Below, piece after piece: positions 7,505 through 13,884 of a DNA stretch of 15,594 bases. Numbering within the stretch: position 1 is the first letter of the stretch; the number at the start of each line of letters is the position of its first letter. Made by a program: the position numbers and the translations under genes. Origin of the DNA: Pseudomonadota bacterium (lineage in GTDB: Bacteria > Pseudomonadota > Gammaproteobacteria > Halothiobacillales > Halothiobacillaceae); assembly GCA_021795795.1 (NCBI GenBank), contig JAJYPA010000148.1, positions 1-15,594 of the forward strand, in the 5' to 3' direction. Below the pieces are notes generated by a model that ran no database searches, was not told the DNA's origin, and was given only the letters and a program-made list of their open reading frames with translations.

Positions 7505-9310
7505 ATGACGACATACGATTCCACGCAGACGCCCGCATCGGGCTGGGCGACCTACCGACGTTTGTTACGTTATACACGCCAGTACACTCGTGTACTGATC
7601 CTCGCCATCATCGGCATGGTGGCAGCCGGCCTGACCGAGGTGGCCTTCGCCGCCTTGATGAAGCCCCTGCTCGACGGTAGCTTCGTGAGCCGTGACCCCA
7701 CCACGATTCATCTCATGCCCGCCCTGTTGCTCGCCGTATTTCTGGTGCGTGTTGTGGCCGAATTCGCTTCCGGCTATGGCATGGCCTGGGTCGGACGATC
7801 GGTGATTCGTGACCTCAAACGCGACGTGTTCGATCAGGTATTGCACCTGCCGGTGCGCTATTTTGACCGCGTCCCCGGCGGTGAAATTCTCACACGGCTG
7901 AATTACCAGAGCGAACAGGTTTCCGAGGCAGCCTCCCGCGCGTTGACCACACTCATCCGCGACACGATTACCGTGTTCGGGTTGCTCGTATGGATGCTGT
8001 ATCTGAGCTGGCAACTCGCCCTGTTTCTCGTGGTGCTCGCGCCCGTTCTGGTCGTGCTGGTTGGTGGAATTTCCAGAGCATTCCGCCGCCATGCCCGGCA
8101 GATTCAGAACTCCATGGGCCAGGTTTCCCATGTGGCAGAAGAGGTGGTCAGTGGTCATCGCGTCGTCAAGCTGTATGGTGGCGAAGCGTTTGAAGCGGCA
8201 CGATTCGCTGCCATCAATCAGCGAAACTTCAAGGATTTCATGCGGATGCAGGCAGTCACTGCGGCCTCATCGCCGCTGACGCAGTTTATTTTGGCGATTG
8301 GCATTGCCGGCATCGTCTGGTTTGCGACGACGGGGGATCGGATGCAGACCATCAGTGTCGGTACCTTCGTATCCTTCATCACGGCACTGAGCCTGATGCT
8401 AACGCCCATGAAGCGTCTGATTGGAGTTAATGCCGTGCTGCAAAAGGGCATTGCGGCGGGCGAGAGCCTGTTTGGCCTGATGGACGAACCACGCGAACAC
8501 GATGCGTCGACACCCGTACCCATCGAACGGGTGTCGGGGCGGATTCGTTTTGATGGAGTCGGTTTGCGCTACGCGACAGGCGAACAGGCGCCTTGGGTGC
8601 TTTCGGATATTTCCCTGGAAATCAAGGCCGGGCAAACCGTGGCGCTGGTTGGCCGTAGCGGTGCGGGTAAATCCAGCCTGATCGCCAGCCTGCCGCGTTT
8701 TGTGGACATCGATCGGGGTACGATTTTTCTGGACGAACACCCCATATCCACGCTGAAGCTGACCGATCTGCGGCGGCAATTTGCCTATGTCTCGCAGGAT
8801 ACCGTGCTGTTCAACACCACGGTTGCCGCCAATATTGGCTATAGCGATGGTGGCGAGGCGGATCTCGAACGTGTGCGCGCCGCGGCCGAGGCGGCCTTTG
8901 CCCTCGATTTCATCGAACGGCTCCCGCAGGGATTCGACACGCAAGTGGGTGAAAACGGCGTGTTGCTCTCCGGCGGGCAGCGGCAGCGATTGGCCATTGC
9001 CCGCGCCTTATACCGCGATGCACCGATTCTGATTCTGGATGAAGCAACATCGGCGCTTGATAGCGAATCGGAGCGCTATATTCAGGCGGCATTGGATAAT
9101 CTCAGTCGTGGACGCACAACTCTGGTGATCGCGCATCGTCTGTCCACGATTGAACACGCCGATATGATTGTGGTGCTCGACAAGGGGCGAATCATCGAAA
9201 CCGGCACGCATTCTGAATTGCTGGCAGCCAACGGCGCATATGCGGCCCTGCATCGCTTGCAGTTCAAGTCCGATTCATCCTCGGGCGCAACCGCGGCCAT
9301 GTCTTCGTAA
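7505..9310 (+). CDS. msbA: Lipid A export ABC transporter, permease and ATP-binding protein
   Basis: MsbA flips core-lipid A across the inner membrane using ATP and works as a homodimer. The 601-residue protein is near the usual length. It has an N-terminal membrane domain of about 320 residues with six hydrophobic segments and the MsbA-typical sequence PVRYFDRVPGGEILTRL near 116-132. The nucleotide-binding domain follows. It holds Walker A GRSGAGKSS (383-391), Q-loop Gln431, the LSGGQ signature (489-493), Walker B ILILD (508-512) with Glu513, and the switch His544 in IAHRLST. All residues needed for ATP hydrolysis are present. The ribosome-binding site is weak (GGG six bases upstream). The stop TAA at 9308-9310 is followed at once by the lpxK ATG, and the msbA-lpxK pairing supports the lipid A assignment over a general drug exporter. 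Confidence 0.95.
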   Translation: MTTYDSTQTPASGWATYRRLLRYTRQYTRVLILAIIGMVAAGLTEVAFAALMKPLLDGSFVSRDPTTIHLMPALLLAVFLVRVVAEFASGYGMAWVGRSVIRDLKRDVFDQVLHLPVRYFDRVPGGEILTRLNYQSEQVSEAASRALTTLIRDTITVFGLLVWMLYLSWQLALFLVVLAPVLVVLVGGISRAFRRHARQIQNSMGQVSHVAEEVVSGHRVVKLYGGEAFEAARFAAINQRNFKDFMRMQAVTAASSPLTQFILAIGIAGIVWFATTGDRMQTISVGTFVSFITALSLMLTPMKRLIGVNAVLQKGIAAGESLFGLMDEPREHDASTPVPIERVSGRIRFDGVGLRYATGEQAPWVLSDISLEIKAGQTVALVGRSGAGKSSLIASLPRFVDIDRGTIFLDEHPISTLKLTDLRRQFAYVSQDTVLFNTTVAANIGYSDGGEADLERVRAAAEAAFALDFIERLPQGFDTQVGENGVLLSGGQRQRLAIARALYRDAPILILDEATSALDSESERYIQAALDNLSRGRTTLVIAHRLSTIEHADMIVVLDKGRIIETGTHSELLAANGAYAALHRLQFKSDSSSGATAAMSS

Positions 9311-10333
9311 ATGTGGTATCCCGATTTTTGGCAGCGGCGCGGATTGCGCAGTTGGTTGCTTTGGCCGCTTTCGCTCGTTACCTGTATGGTCGCGCGGCGG
9401 CGGCGAGCTGCCGCCGCGCGTGGCGCAGAGGGGTTGCAGGATGGTTGCCCGGTGGTCGTCATCGGGAATATTACCGTGGGAGGAACCGGCAAGACCCCGG
9501 TACTGATTGCTCTGGCGAGCACGCTTGCGGAACACGGACGCAGGGTGGGCGTGATCAGCCGAGGTTACGGTGCCAAAATCGGGATTGAACCGCGAGATGT
9601 GTCCGAAGCCGCCGGGCCTGATGCCGTTGGCGATGAACCCTGGTTGATCCACCATACCCTGAACGTGCCCGTATTCGTCCATCCCGACCGGCTGCGGGCA
9701 GCCCTGCAATTGCGAGCCAGGCACCCGGAGGTGGATGTGATCCTCAGTGATGATGGCTTGCAGCACCACGCCTTGCCTCGGGAAGTCGAAATCGTGGTGA
9801 TCGACGGAGTACGTCGATTGGGCAATCGATTGTGCCTACCGGCAGGGCCACTCCGAGAATCGGCAAAAACCCTGGATGACGTCGACTTCGTTATCGTCAA
9901 TGGTGAACAGTTCTCTGATGATCAATGGGCCGTTCATTTCGAATTGACGATATTGCGCGATCTGTTCGATCAGAGCACGCTCGGCATGGACGATTTCATA
10001 CTCAGTTTTGGCGGCCAACCCGTCGTCGCACTGGCCGGTATCGGGCATCCCGAGAAGTTCTTCACTGCGTTGCGTGACCGGGGTCTCAGTCTGGAAACCT
10101 ATGCGTTGGATGATCATCAACCCGTACCTCCGGCTTTGATTCATTACCTTCGCCGGGTAGGCTCCCCGATTGTGATGACAGAGAAAGACGCGGTGAAATG
10201 GCAGCAGAACCGCCCGTCATGGCATGATCGCCCCGGGCAGGTATTCGCGGTCATCGGGCAAATCCGGTTGCCAGATGAATTGGTTCGTGCCATTTTGGAC
10301 AAACTACAGCCCCAACCTGAGTTCTCAGCTTGA
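9311..10333 (+). CDS. lpxK: Tetraacyldisaccharide 4'-kinase
   Basis: LpxK phosphorylates the 4' position of the lipid A disaccharide precursor at the inner face of the inner membrane. The 340-residue protein starts with the family's short membrane-associating segment (WYPDFWQRRGLRSWLLWPLS). A P-loop follows (GNITVGGTGKTP, 52-63), then SRGYGAK (83-89), SDDGLQHH (146-153) with the second acidic motif, LAGIGHPEKFF (241-251) and the near-terminal MTEKDAVK (289-296). All are LpxK hallmarks. Its ATG directly follows the msbA stop with no gap, so ribosomes probably reinitiate. The coding sequence contains a very GC-rich perfect hairpin (9391-9420) early in the gene, encoding an Arg- and Ala-rich stretch near residues 28-37. 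The downstream 71-base gap precedes the Trm112-like gene. Confidence 0.95.
   Translation: MWYPDFWQRRGLRSWLLWPLSLVTCMVARRRRAAAARGAEGLQDGCPVVVIGNITVGGTGKTPVLIALASTLAEHGRRVGVISRGYGAKIGIEPRDVSEAAGPDAVGDEPWLIHHTLNVPVFVHPDRLRAALQLRARHPEVDVILSDDGLQHHALPREVEIVVIDGVRRLGNRLCLPAGPLRESAKTLDDVDFVIVNGEQFSDDQWAVHFELTILRDLFDQSTLGMDDFILSFGGQPVVALAGIGHPEKFFTALRDRGLSLETYALDDHQPVPPALIHYLRRVGSPIVMTEKDAVKWQQNRPSWHDRPGQVFAVIGQIRLPDELVRAILDKLQPQPEFSA
9391..9420 (+). repeat. Perfect 11-base-pair GC hairpin inside lpxK
   Basis: CGCGCGGCGGC (9391-9401) and GCCGCCGCGCG (9410-9420) are exact reverse complements separated by 8 bases. The arms are entirely G and C, so an RNA hairpin here would be very stable. It starts 80 bases after the lpxK start codon. 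There is no U-run after it, so it does not look like a simple terminator. Confidence 0.75.
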
Positions 10334-10404
10334 ACATGGGGTTCCCAACGTTTTTGCTGTACTGCTAACAGGTAGAAACTGTCTAATTTTTTGAGGGGAT
10401 TTTT

Positions 10405-10623
10405 GTGGATAAACGTTTGCTTGAAATTCTTGTGTGCCCGGTGACCAAGGGGCCATTGATCTACCAGTCGTCCAGCCAGGAGTTGATTTCCTTGTCGGCA
10501 AGATTGGCCTATCCCATTCGTGACGACATCCCGGTCATGCTGGAAACGGATGCCCGTCCGCTGGGGGACGAAGAGTACGAAACCTTGCGTAAGGCGCATC
10601 CAGCCGAGCCGGTCGCATCGTGA
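10405..10623 (+). CDS. Trm112-like (UPF0434/YcaR) small protein
   Basis: This 72-residue protein belongs to the small Trm112-like family found between lpxK and kdsB in many gammaproteobacteria (ycaR in E. coli). Its N-terminus [14 protein letters not shown] and the stretch [18 protein letters not shown] are diagnostic. E. coli YcaR has two cysteines in CPVC and a further one in ICK. Here only Cys11 remains: Thr14 replaces the second, and LISLS stands where the third would be, so a zinc site is unlikely. Function of the bacterial family is not settled. The start is GTG, supported by GAGGGG six bases upstream (10393-10398). The last codon overlaps the next start as GTGA, which implies coupling to kdsB. 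A TCTAAT at 10382-10387 might be a -10 element, but no good -35 is seen. Confidence 0.88.
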   Translation: MDKRLLEILVCPVTKGPLIYQSSSQELISLSARLAYPIRDDIPVMLETDARPLGDEEYETLRKAHPAEPVAS

Positions 10624-11390
10624 GCGATGCCGTTTTTGATGGTGATTTCTGCGTCATTATCCCGGCACGGATGAGTTCGTCCCGTCTGCCCGGCAAACCG
10701 CTCGCCGATATTCATGGCCGCCCCATGCTGGCCTGGGTGCATGATTGCGCGAAAGAAAGCGGGGCCGGGCGCATCATCGTTGCCGTGGACGACGCCGATC
10801 TCCATGCGGCCGCCGAGCAATTTGGTGCCCATGCCGTGCTGACGCGTGCTGATCACGAGTCGGGAGCCGATCGATTGGCTGAGGTCGTCACCCAACTGGG
10901 TCTGGCGGAGGATCAGATCGTGGTGAATCTTCAGGGTGACGAGCCGTTGATGCATCCCGAGCTGCTGCGGCAGGTTGCGGGATTATTGGTCGCCCAGAAA
11001 GACGCGGCGATGGCGACCCTGATGGTGCCGATCACCGCTATGGATGAATTCAATGACCCATCGGCCGTCAAGGTCGTCGCCAGTGAAGCGGGCAAGGCTT
11101 TGTATTTCTCTCGATCACCCATTCCATTTCATCGTGACGGGTTGCCGGAAAACGGCGCCGTGCTTGGTTTTAGGCATCTGGGTGTTTATGCCTACCGGGC
11201 GGGGTTCCTGCAACGCTTCGCGGCGGCGCCGATGGCCGATCTGGAAAGGGCGGAAAAACTGGAGCAGCTTCGTGCTTTGGCCATGGGCGAGTCAATCGCC
11301 GTGGCGGTGGCCATGATGATTCCGCACGCGGGCGTGGACACGCCCGCAGATCTGGATCGTGTACGGGATGTGCTGCAAAGGCGGGTTTAG
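10620..11390 (+). CDS. kdsB: 3-deoxy-manno-octulosonate cytidylyltransferase (CMP-Kdo synthetase)
   Basis: KdsB activates Kdo with CTP to give CMP-Kdo, the donor for the inner core of lipopolysaccharide. The 256-residue protein has the nucleotide-binding [14 protein letters not shown] (15-28), [12 protein letters not shown] (75-86), the metal-binding Asp107 in [16 protein letters not shown] (186-193) and, near the end, [11 protein letters not shown] (238-248), all family landmarks. Family members usually have Thr where Ala83 sits in SGADR, a mild change. The start is a GTG that overlaps the preceding TGA by four bases; no better start exists close by. It is the last gene of the plus-strand envelope run. 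The TAG stop abuts a hairpin-rich 141-base element that probably ends transcription. Confidence 0.96.
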   Translation: MSDAVFDGDFCVIIPARMSSSRLPGKPLADIHGRPMLAWVHDCAKESGAGRIIVAVDDADLHAAAEQFGAHAVLTRADHESGADRLAEVVTQLGLAEDQIVVNLQGDEPLMHPELLRQVAGLLVAQKDAAMATLMVPITAMDEFNDPSAVKVVASEAGKALYFSRSPIPFHRDGLPENGAVLGFRHLGVYAYRAGFLQRFAAAPMADLERAEKLEQLRALAMGESIAVAVAMMIPHAGVDTPADLDRVRDVLQRRV

Positions 11391-11531
11391 CAGGGTGTTG
11401 AAAATCACCCTGTCAAGGCAAGCCATGGATTGCTTGACCGATCCGTCGGGAACGTATCGGGATTTGCCGCGGGCGCGTACCGCGACGAGGCGAGTTGAAA
11501 ACCGGCAGGAAAGCCTTTTTTCAACAACAGG
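11391..11531. repeat. 141-base hairpin-rich intergenic element with imperfect terminal inverted repeats
   Basis: The left end CAGGGTGTTGAAAA and the reverse complement of the right end, CCTGTTGTTGAAAA, agree at 11 of 14 positions. TTAG lies directly outside both ends (11387-11390 and 11532-11535), as a target duplication would. Inside are five successive inverted repeats. They are CAGGGTG/CACCCTG (11391-11412), GTCAAGGCAA/TTGCTTGAC with one bulge (11412-11438), CCGA/TCGG (11438-11449), CGCGG/CCGCG (11468-11484) and GTTGAAAA/TTTTCAAC (11494-11525). No open reading frame of note is inside. This looks like a non-autonomous repeat element or a structured RNA. A search for further copies was not possible here. 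Confidence 0.55.
11494..11525 (+). terminator. Likely terminator hairpin between convergent genes
   Basis: GTTGAAAA (11494-11501) pairs with TTTTCAAC (11518-11525), enclosing a short GGC/GCC stem (11504-11506 with 11513-11515) and an AGGAAA loop. A run of six T lies on the plus strand at 11516-11521. It sits between the kdsB stop and the stop of the minus-strand small gene, so it could end transcripts from both sides. It is not a textbook intrinsic terminator, because the GC stem is short and the T-run is inside the outer stem. Confidence 0.45.
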
Positions 11532-11813
11532 TTAGTCACCGCCACCATCGCTATCATTGTCTTTGCCTGCGTCACTGCGTGCTGGGTTCCGATCCACTGT
11601 CGATTGGTTGGTGGCCTGATCCGTGTGCCCGCGCATACTTTCTTGTGCTGAATCGGTGTTTTTATTCTTTTTAAGCCGAGTCAGGATCACCAAAACCCAA
11701 AATAAAATCACCAGTGTGCCGGCTCCATAGCCAAAGAAGCTCGTTACCAGGACCACGCTGCCGAGAATGGCGCTGATCATCAAAAAATCGAATGTTGAAC
11801 GTTGAATGCGCAT
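11532..11813 (-). CDS. Small two-helix membrane protein of unknown function
   Basis: I do not recognise this gene. The 93-residue product has two hydrophobic segments (about 10-27 and 31-45) joined by a GYG turn. A polar, charged tail follows from residue 46 (RLKKNKN), rich in Asp, Ser, Asn and Gly and ending in DSDGGGD. Helix 1, tight turn, helix 2 gives an inner-membrane hairpin with the tail on the same side as the N-terminus, probably cytoplasmic. The start at 11813 is chosen because AAAGGA lies seven bases before its ATG. A longer frame begins at 11879 but has no such signal and overlaps the upstream gene. It lies 16 bases downstream of the cupin-like gene and is probably in one transcript with it. 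The tail is low-complexity, so homology searches should use the hairpin. Confidence 0.65.
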   Translation of the reverse strand: MRIQRSTFDFLMISAILGSVVLVTSFFGYGAGTLVILFWVLVILTRLKKNKNTDSAQESMRGHTDQATNQSTVDRNPARSDAGKDNDSDGGGD

Positions 11814-11829
11814 TGAAAATCCTTTGAAC

Positions 11830-12228
11830 TTAAGAAGGGTTGGGGATTGGTGTTGTGATTTGATTAAGGCGTAATGCAACTTCAGACTTGTTAGAGAGCC
11901 GATAGGGTTGTGCGGCGGGAATCAGGATGACATCGCCGGGCACGACTGCAAACTGCGTTTCCCCCAGATTCATCAGCCCCGCACCCTGCAGGATCTGCCA
12001 CACCATCAGCTCGCCCTCTGCGGTGCGCCCATCGGCTTGTTTGCCCGGTTGCAGTTCCACTTCCTGCAGGCCCAATGTCGTCATGCTTTTTTCCCCCCTG
12101 TTCTGGGGCAGCAAATACCGTACCGTCAAGCCGTCTGCCTGCGTGACTGGCGGGCAATCGGCCCGGTGTTTGAGATAATATGCGCCCTGAATCGGTGTCC
12201 GGCGTTTTTGCCGTGCGGATTTTGTCAT
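11830..12228 (-). CDS. Cupin-fold protein lacking metal-binding histidines
   Basis: The 132-residue product has the two conserved cupin stretches in order: LQPGKQADGRTAEGELMVWQ with ILQGAG after it (about 59-84) and VPGDVILIPAAQPYRLSN (96-113). In metal-dependent cupins the first holds two His and a Glu, and the second a His. Here Ala/Asp/Gly/Arg stand in the first, and Tyr109 in the second, so a metal site is unlikely. The protein may bind a small molecule or a partner instead, or be a degenerate enzyme. No signal peptide is seen. The start at 12228 has no clear ribosome-binding site. An in-frame ATG at residue 49 is preceded by AGGGGGG eight bases upstream, but starting there would remove the first strand (LTVRYLLP). 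It is divergent from the DUF2288 gene, with 108 bases between the chosen starts. Confidence 0.75.
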   Translation of the reverse strand: MTKSARQKRRTPIQGAYYLKHRADCPPVTQADGLTVRYLLPQNRGEKSMTTLGLQEVELQPGKQADGRTAEGELMVWQILQGAGLMNLGETQFAVVPGDVILIPAAQPYRLSNKSEVALRLNQITTPIPNPS

Positions 12229-12336
12229 CGAAGTCGCTTGGCTATGCTCGAAAGAGCCCCTGTTTAAAGATACGTGTCACGGTATCCGGTAAAAATGCTG
12301 GCGGCAGATTATCACCTCTTGGAGCGCGGCTTGACC

Positions 12337-12372
12337 ATGAATTTCCCCATGAATTTTCCCATGAATTTACCC
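12337..12372 (+). repeat. Three 12-base tandem copies at the DUF2288 start
   Basis: ATGAATTTCCCC (12337-12348), ATGAATTTTCCC (12349-12360) and ATGAATTTACCC (12361-12372) differ at one position only, the ninth base. Each begins with an in-frame ATG, so the repeat encodes MNFP, MNFP, MNLP and gives three possible starts. A change in copy number would keep the frame. Confidence 0.85.
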
Positions 12373-12711
12373 AGGGACCCCGAAAACGAACCGCGTGATG
12401 CGCCAATGGACCGTTGGGCCATGTTTCTGGGGCAAACCGCGCCGATCGGCTGGGCACAAATCGAGCCATTTTTCGCACGTGGGCAGGTGATCCATGTAGG
12501 AAGTTCGCTTGATCTGGTCGAAGTGGCCGTCGCCGTGGCCGAGGACGATAAATCGCGCGTTGCAGCTTGGATGAGCGCCGGTGATTTTGGCCTTTTGCCT
12601 ACCGAGATCGCGCGTCACTGGGTGTCCGGTAATTCCGATTTGTGGGGTGTGGTTGTCACGCCCTGGGTGCTGGTGCAGGATCGCTCACCATCCGATTCGT
12701 CTGTGGATTGA
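12337..12711 (+). CDS. DUF2288 domain protein
   Basis: The 124-residue product matches the small proteobacterial DUF2288 family as I know it: IGWAQIEPFFARGQVIHV, then LDLVEVAVAVAEDDKSRVAAW and the closing LWGVVVTPWVLVQDRS. No catalytic motif, membrane segment or signal peptide is evident, and the function is unknown. The start is uncertain. The frame is open from 12274 (GTG), but the first ATG is 12337, with in-frame ATGs at 12349 and 12361. All three fall in a 12-base tandem repeat. GGAG at 12321-12324 is 12 bases before the first ATG and only six before a TTG at 12331, which may be the true start. The domain itself begins near MDRWAMFLG, so the N-terminal repeat (MNFPMNFPMNLP) adds a short extra segment. 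The gene is divergent from the cupin-like gene. Confidence 0.8.
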   Translation: MNFPMNFPMNLPRDPENEPRDAPMDRWAMFLGQTAPIGWAQIEPFFARGQVIHVGSSLDLVEVAVAVAEDDKSRVAAWMSAGDFGLLPTEIARHWVSGNSDLWGVVVTPWVLVQDRSPSDSSVD

Positions 12712-12792
12712 TTGCCGGTGTGCTAATTTCTCTCGAGTCATTTATTATTTGGCTAACTATTCGCAGGCAATCTATTTTCGAGGTGATGGTTC

Positions 12793-13884
12793 ATGAGTTC
12801 GAATTCCGCATTGTTGCAGCCCATCAATCTGGGGCAGATCAGTTTGGCAAATCGCATGGTGATGGCGCCGTTGACGCGCTGCCGCGCAGGCGAAGGCAAC
12901 GTGCCCACCGATCTGATGGCTGAATATTATCGCCAGCGGTCGACTGCTGGCTTGATCATCAGTGAAGCGACGCAAATCATGCCCGAAGGGCAGGGGTACC
13001 CGAATACACCGGGCATTCATAGTGCCGAGCAGGTCGAGGGCTGGAAAAAAATCACCACAGCTGTGCACACGGCAGGTGGCAAGATGGTGTTGCAGTTGTG
13101 GCATGTCGGTCGCGTGTCACACTCGAGTTTTCAACCGGGTGGCAAACTACCAGTTGCGCCATCGGCCATTGCCATTCCGGGTGAGGGCCGCACCGCGGAT
13201 TTTAGCAAGGCTCCGTATGAAACCCCGCGTGCACTGGATATTGCCGAACTTCCTGGTATTGTCGCGACCTATGCCCAAGCAGCTAAGAATGCGATCGAAG
13301 CCGGTTTCGATGGGGTGGAAATCCACGCGGCCAATGGGTATCTGCTCGATCAGTTCCTCCGGGATGGCAGTAATCACCGTAACGATATCTATGGCGGTTC
13401 TATGGAAAATCGGTTCCGGCTGGTACGTGAAGTGGTCGAAGCCGTGACGACCGCCGTGGGTGCCGATCGCACGGGGATTCGCATTTCACCGCTCCAGCCT
13501 GCCAATGGCATGAGTGACAGCAATCCTCGGAGCACATTCTCTTATGTCGTTAAGGAACTGGCCGCGTATCCATTGGCCTATTTGCACATCGCGGGCATGG
13601 GCAGCGATCAACCGGGCGCTGCGGGGCCGTATTTCGACCTGAATGATCTGCGCCGGTTGTGGCCCGGGAAATTGATGGTCAACTACCACTACACCCAAGC
13701 CAGCGGTGAGGCTGCCATTGCCGAAGGCCACGCCGATGCAGTCGCGTACGGTGTGCCTTTTATCGCCAACCCCGATTTGGTAAATCGCATTCGTCTGGAT
13801 GCGCCCTGGAATGAAGCTGACGCCAACACGTTCTATGGTGGCGACAGCAAAGGTTATACGGACTATCCCTTCTATTCGGGCTGA
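12793..13884 (+). CDS. Old Yellow Enzyme family alkene/N-ethylmaleimide reductase (NemA-like)
   Basis: This 363-residue flavoprotein belongs to the NemA/XenB/OPR group, which reduces activated C=C bonds, and in some members nitro compounds, with NAD(P)H. It has VMAPLTRCRA (23-32), LQLWHVGRVSH (100-110), the substrate-binding HAANGY with His178 and Asn181 plus the proton donor Tyr183, then LLDQFLRDGSNHRND and IYGGSMENR, and GIRISPL with Arg230. The C-terminal flavin-phosphate region is unusual: NYHY (297-300) replaces the common N-G-G-Y or A-G-A-Y, and Val321 replaces the usual Arg in GVPFIANPDL. FMN binding may be altered. The end NTFYGGDSKGYTDYPF is typical. AGGTGA six bases before the ATG gives a firm start. 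An AT-rich stretch upstream (TATTAT at 12743-12748) could hold a promoter. The last 13 bases overlap the converging LysR gene. Confidence 0.92.
   Translation: MSSNSALLQPINLGQISLANRMVMAPLTRCRAGEGNVPTDLMAEYYRQRSTAGLIISEATQIMPEGQGYPNTPGIHSAEQVEGWKKITTAVHTAGGKMVLQLWHVGRVSHSSFQPGGKLPVAPSAIAIPGEGRTADFSKAPYETPRALDIAELPGIVATYAQAAKNAIEAGFDGVEIHAANGYLLDQFLRDGSNHRNDIYGGSMENRFRLVREVVEAVTTAVGADRTGIRISPLQPANGMSDSNPRSTFSYVVKELAAYPLAYLHIAGMGSDQPGAAGPYFDLNDLRRLWPGKLMVNYHYTQASGEAAIAEGHADAVAYGVPFIANPDLVNRIRLDAPWNEADANTFYGGDSKGYTDYPFYSG

Noticed and set aside
7465..7680. Small plus-strand frame starting with MNQAKIE at 7465
   Set aside because: It runs into msbA in another frame, has no domain, and its ATG is part of the tandem repeat.
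11814..11879. Longer N-terminus (start 11879) for the small membrane protein
   Set aside because: The extension overlaps the cupin-like gene and lacks a ribosome-binding site, while AAAGGA sits properly before the ATG at 11813.
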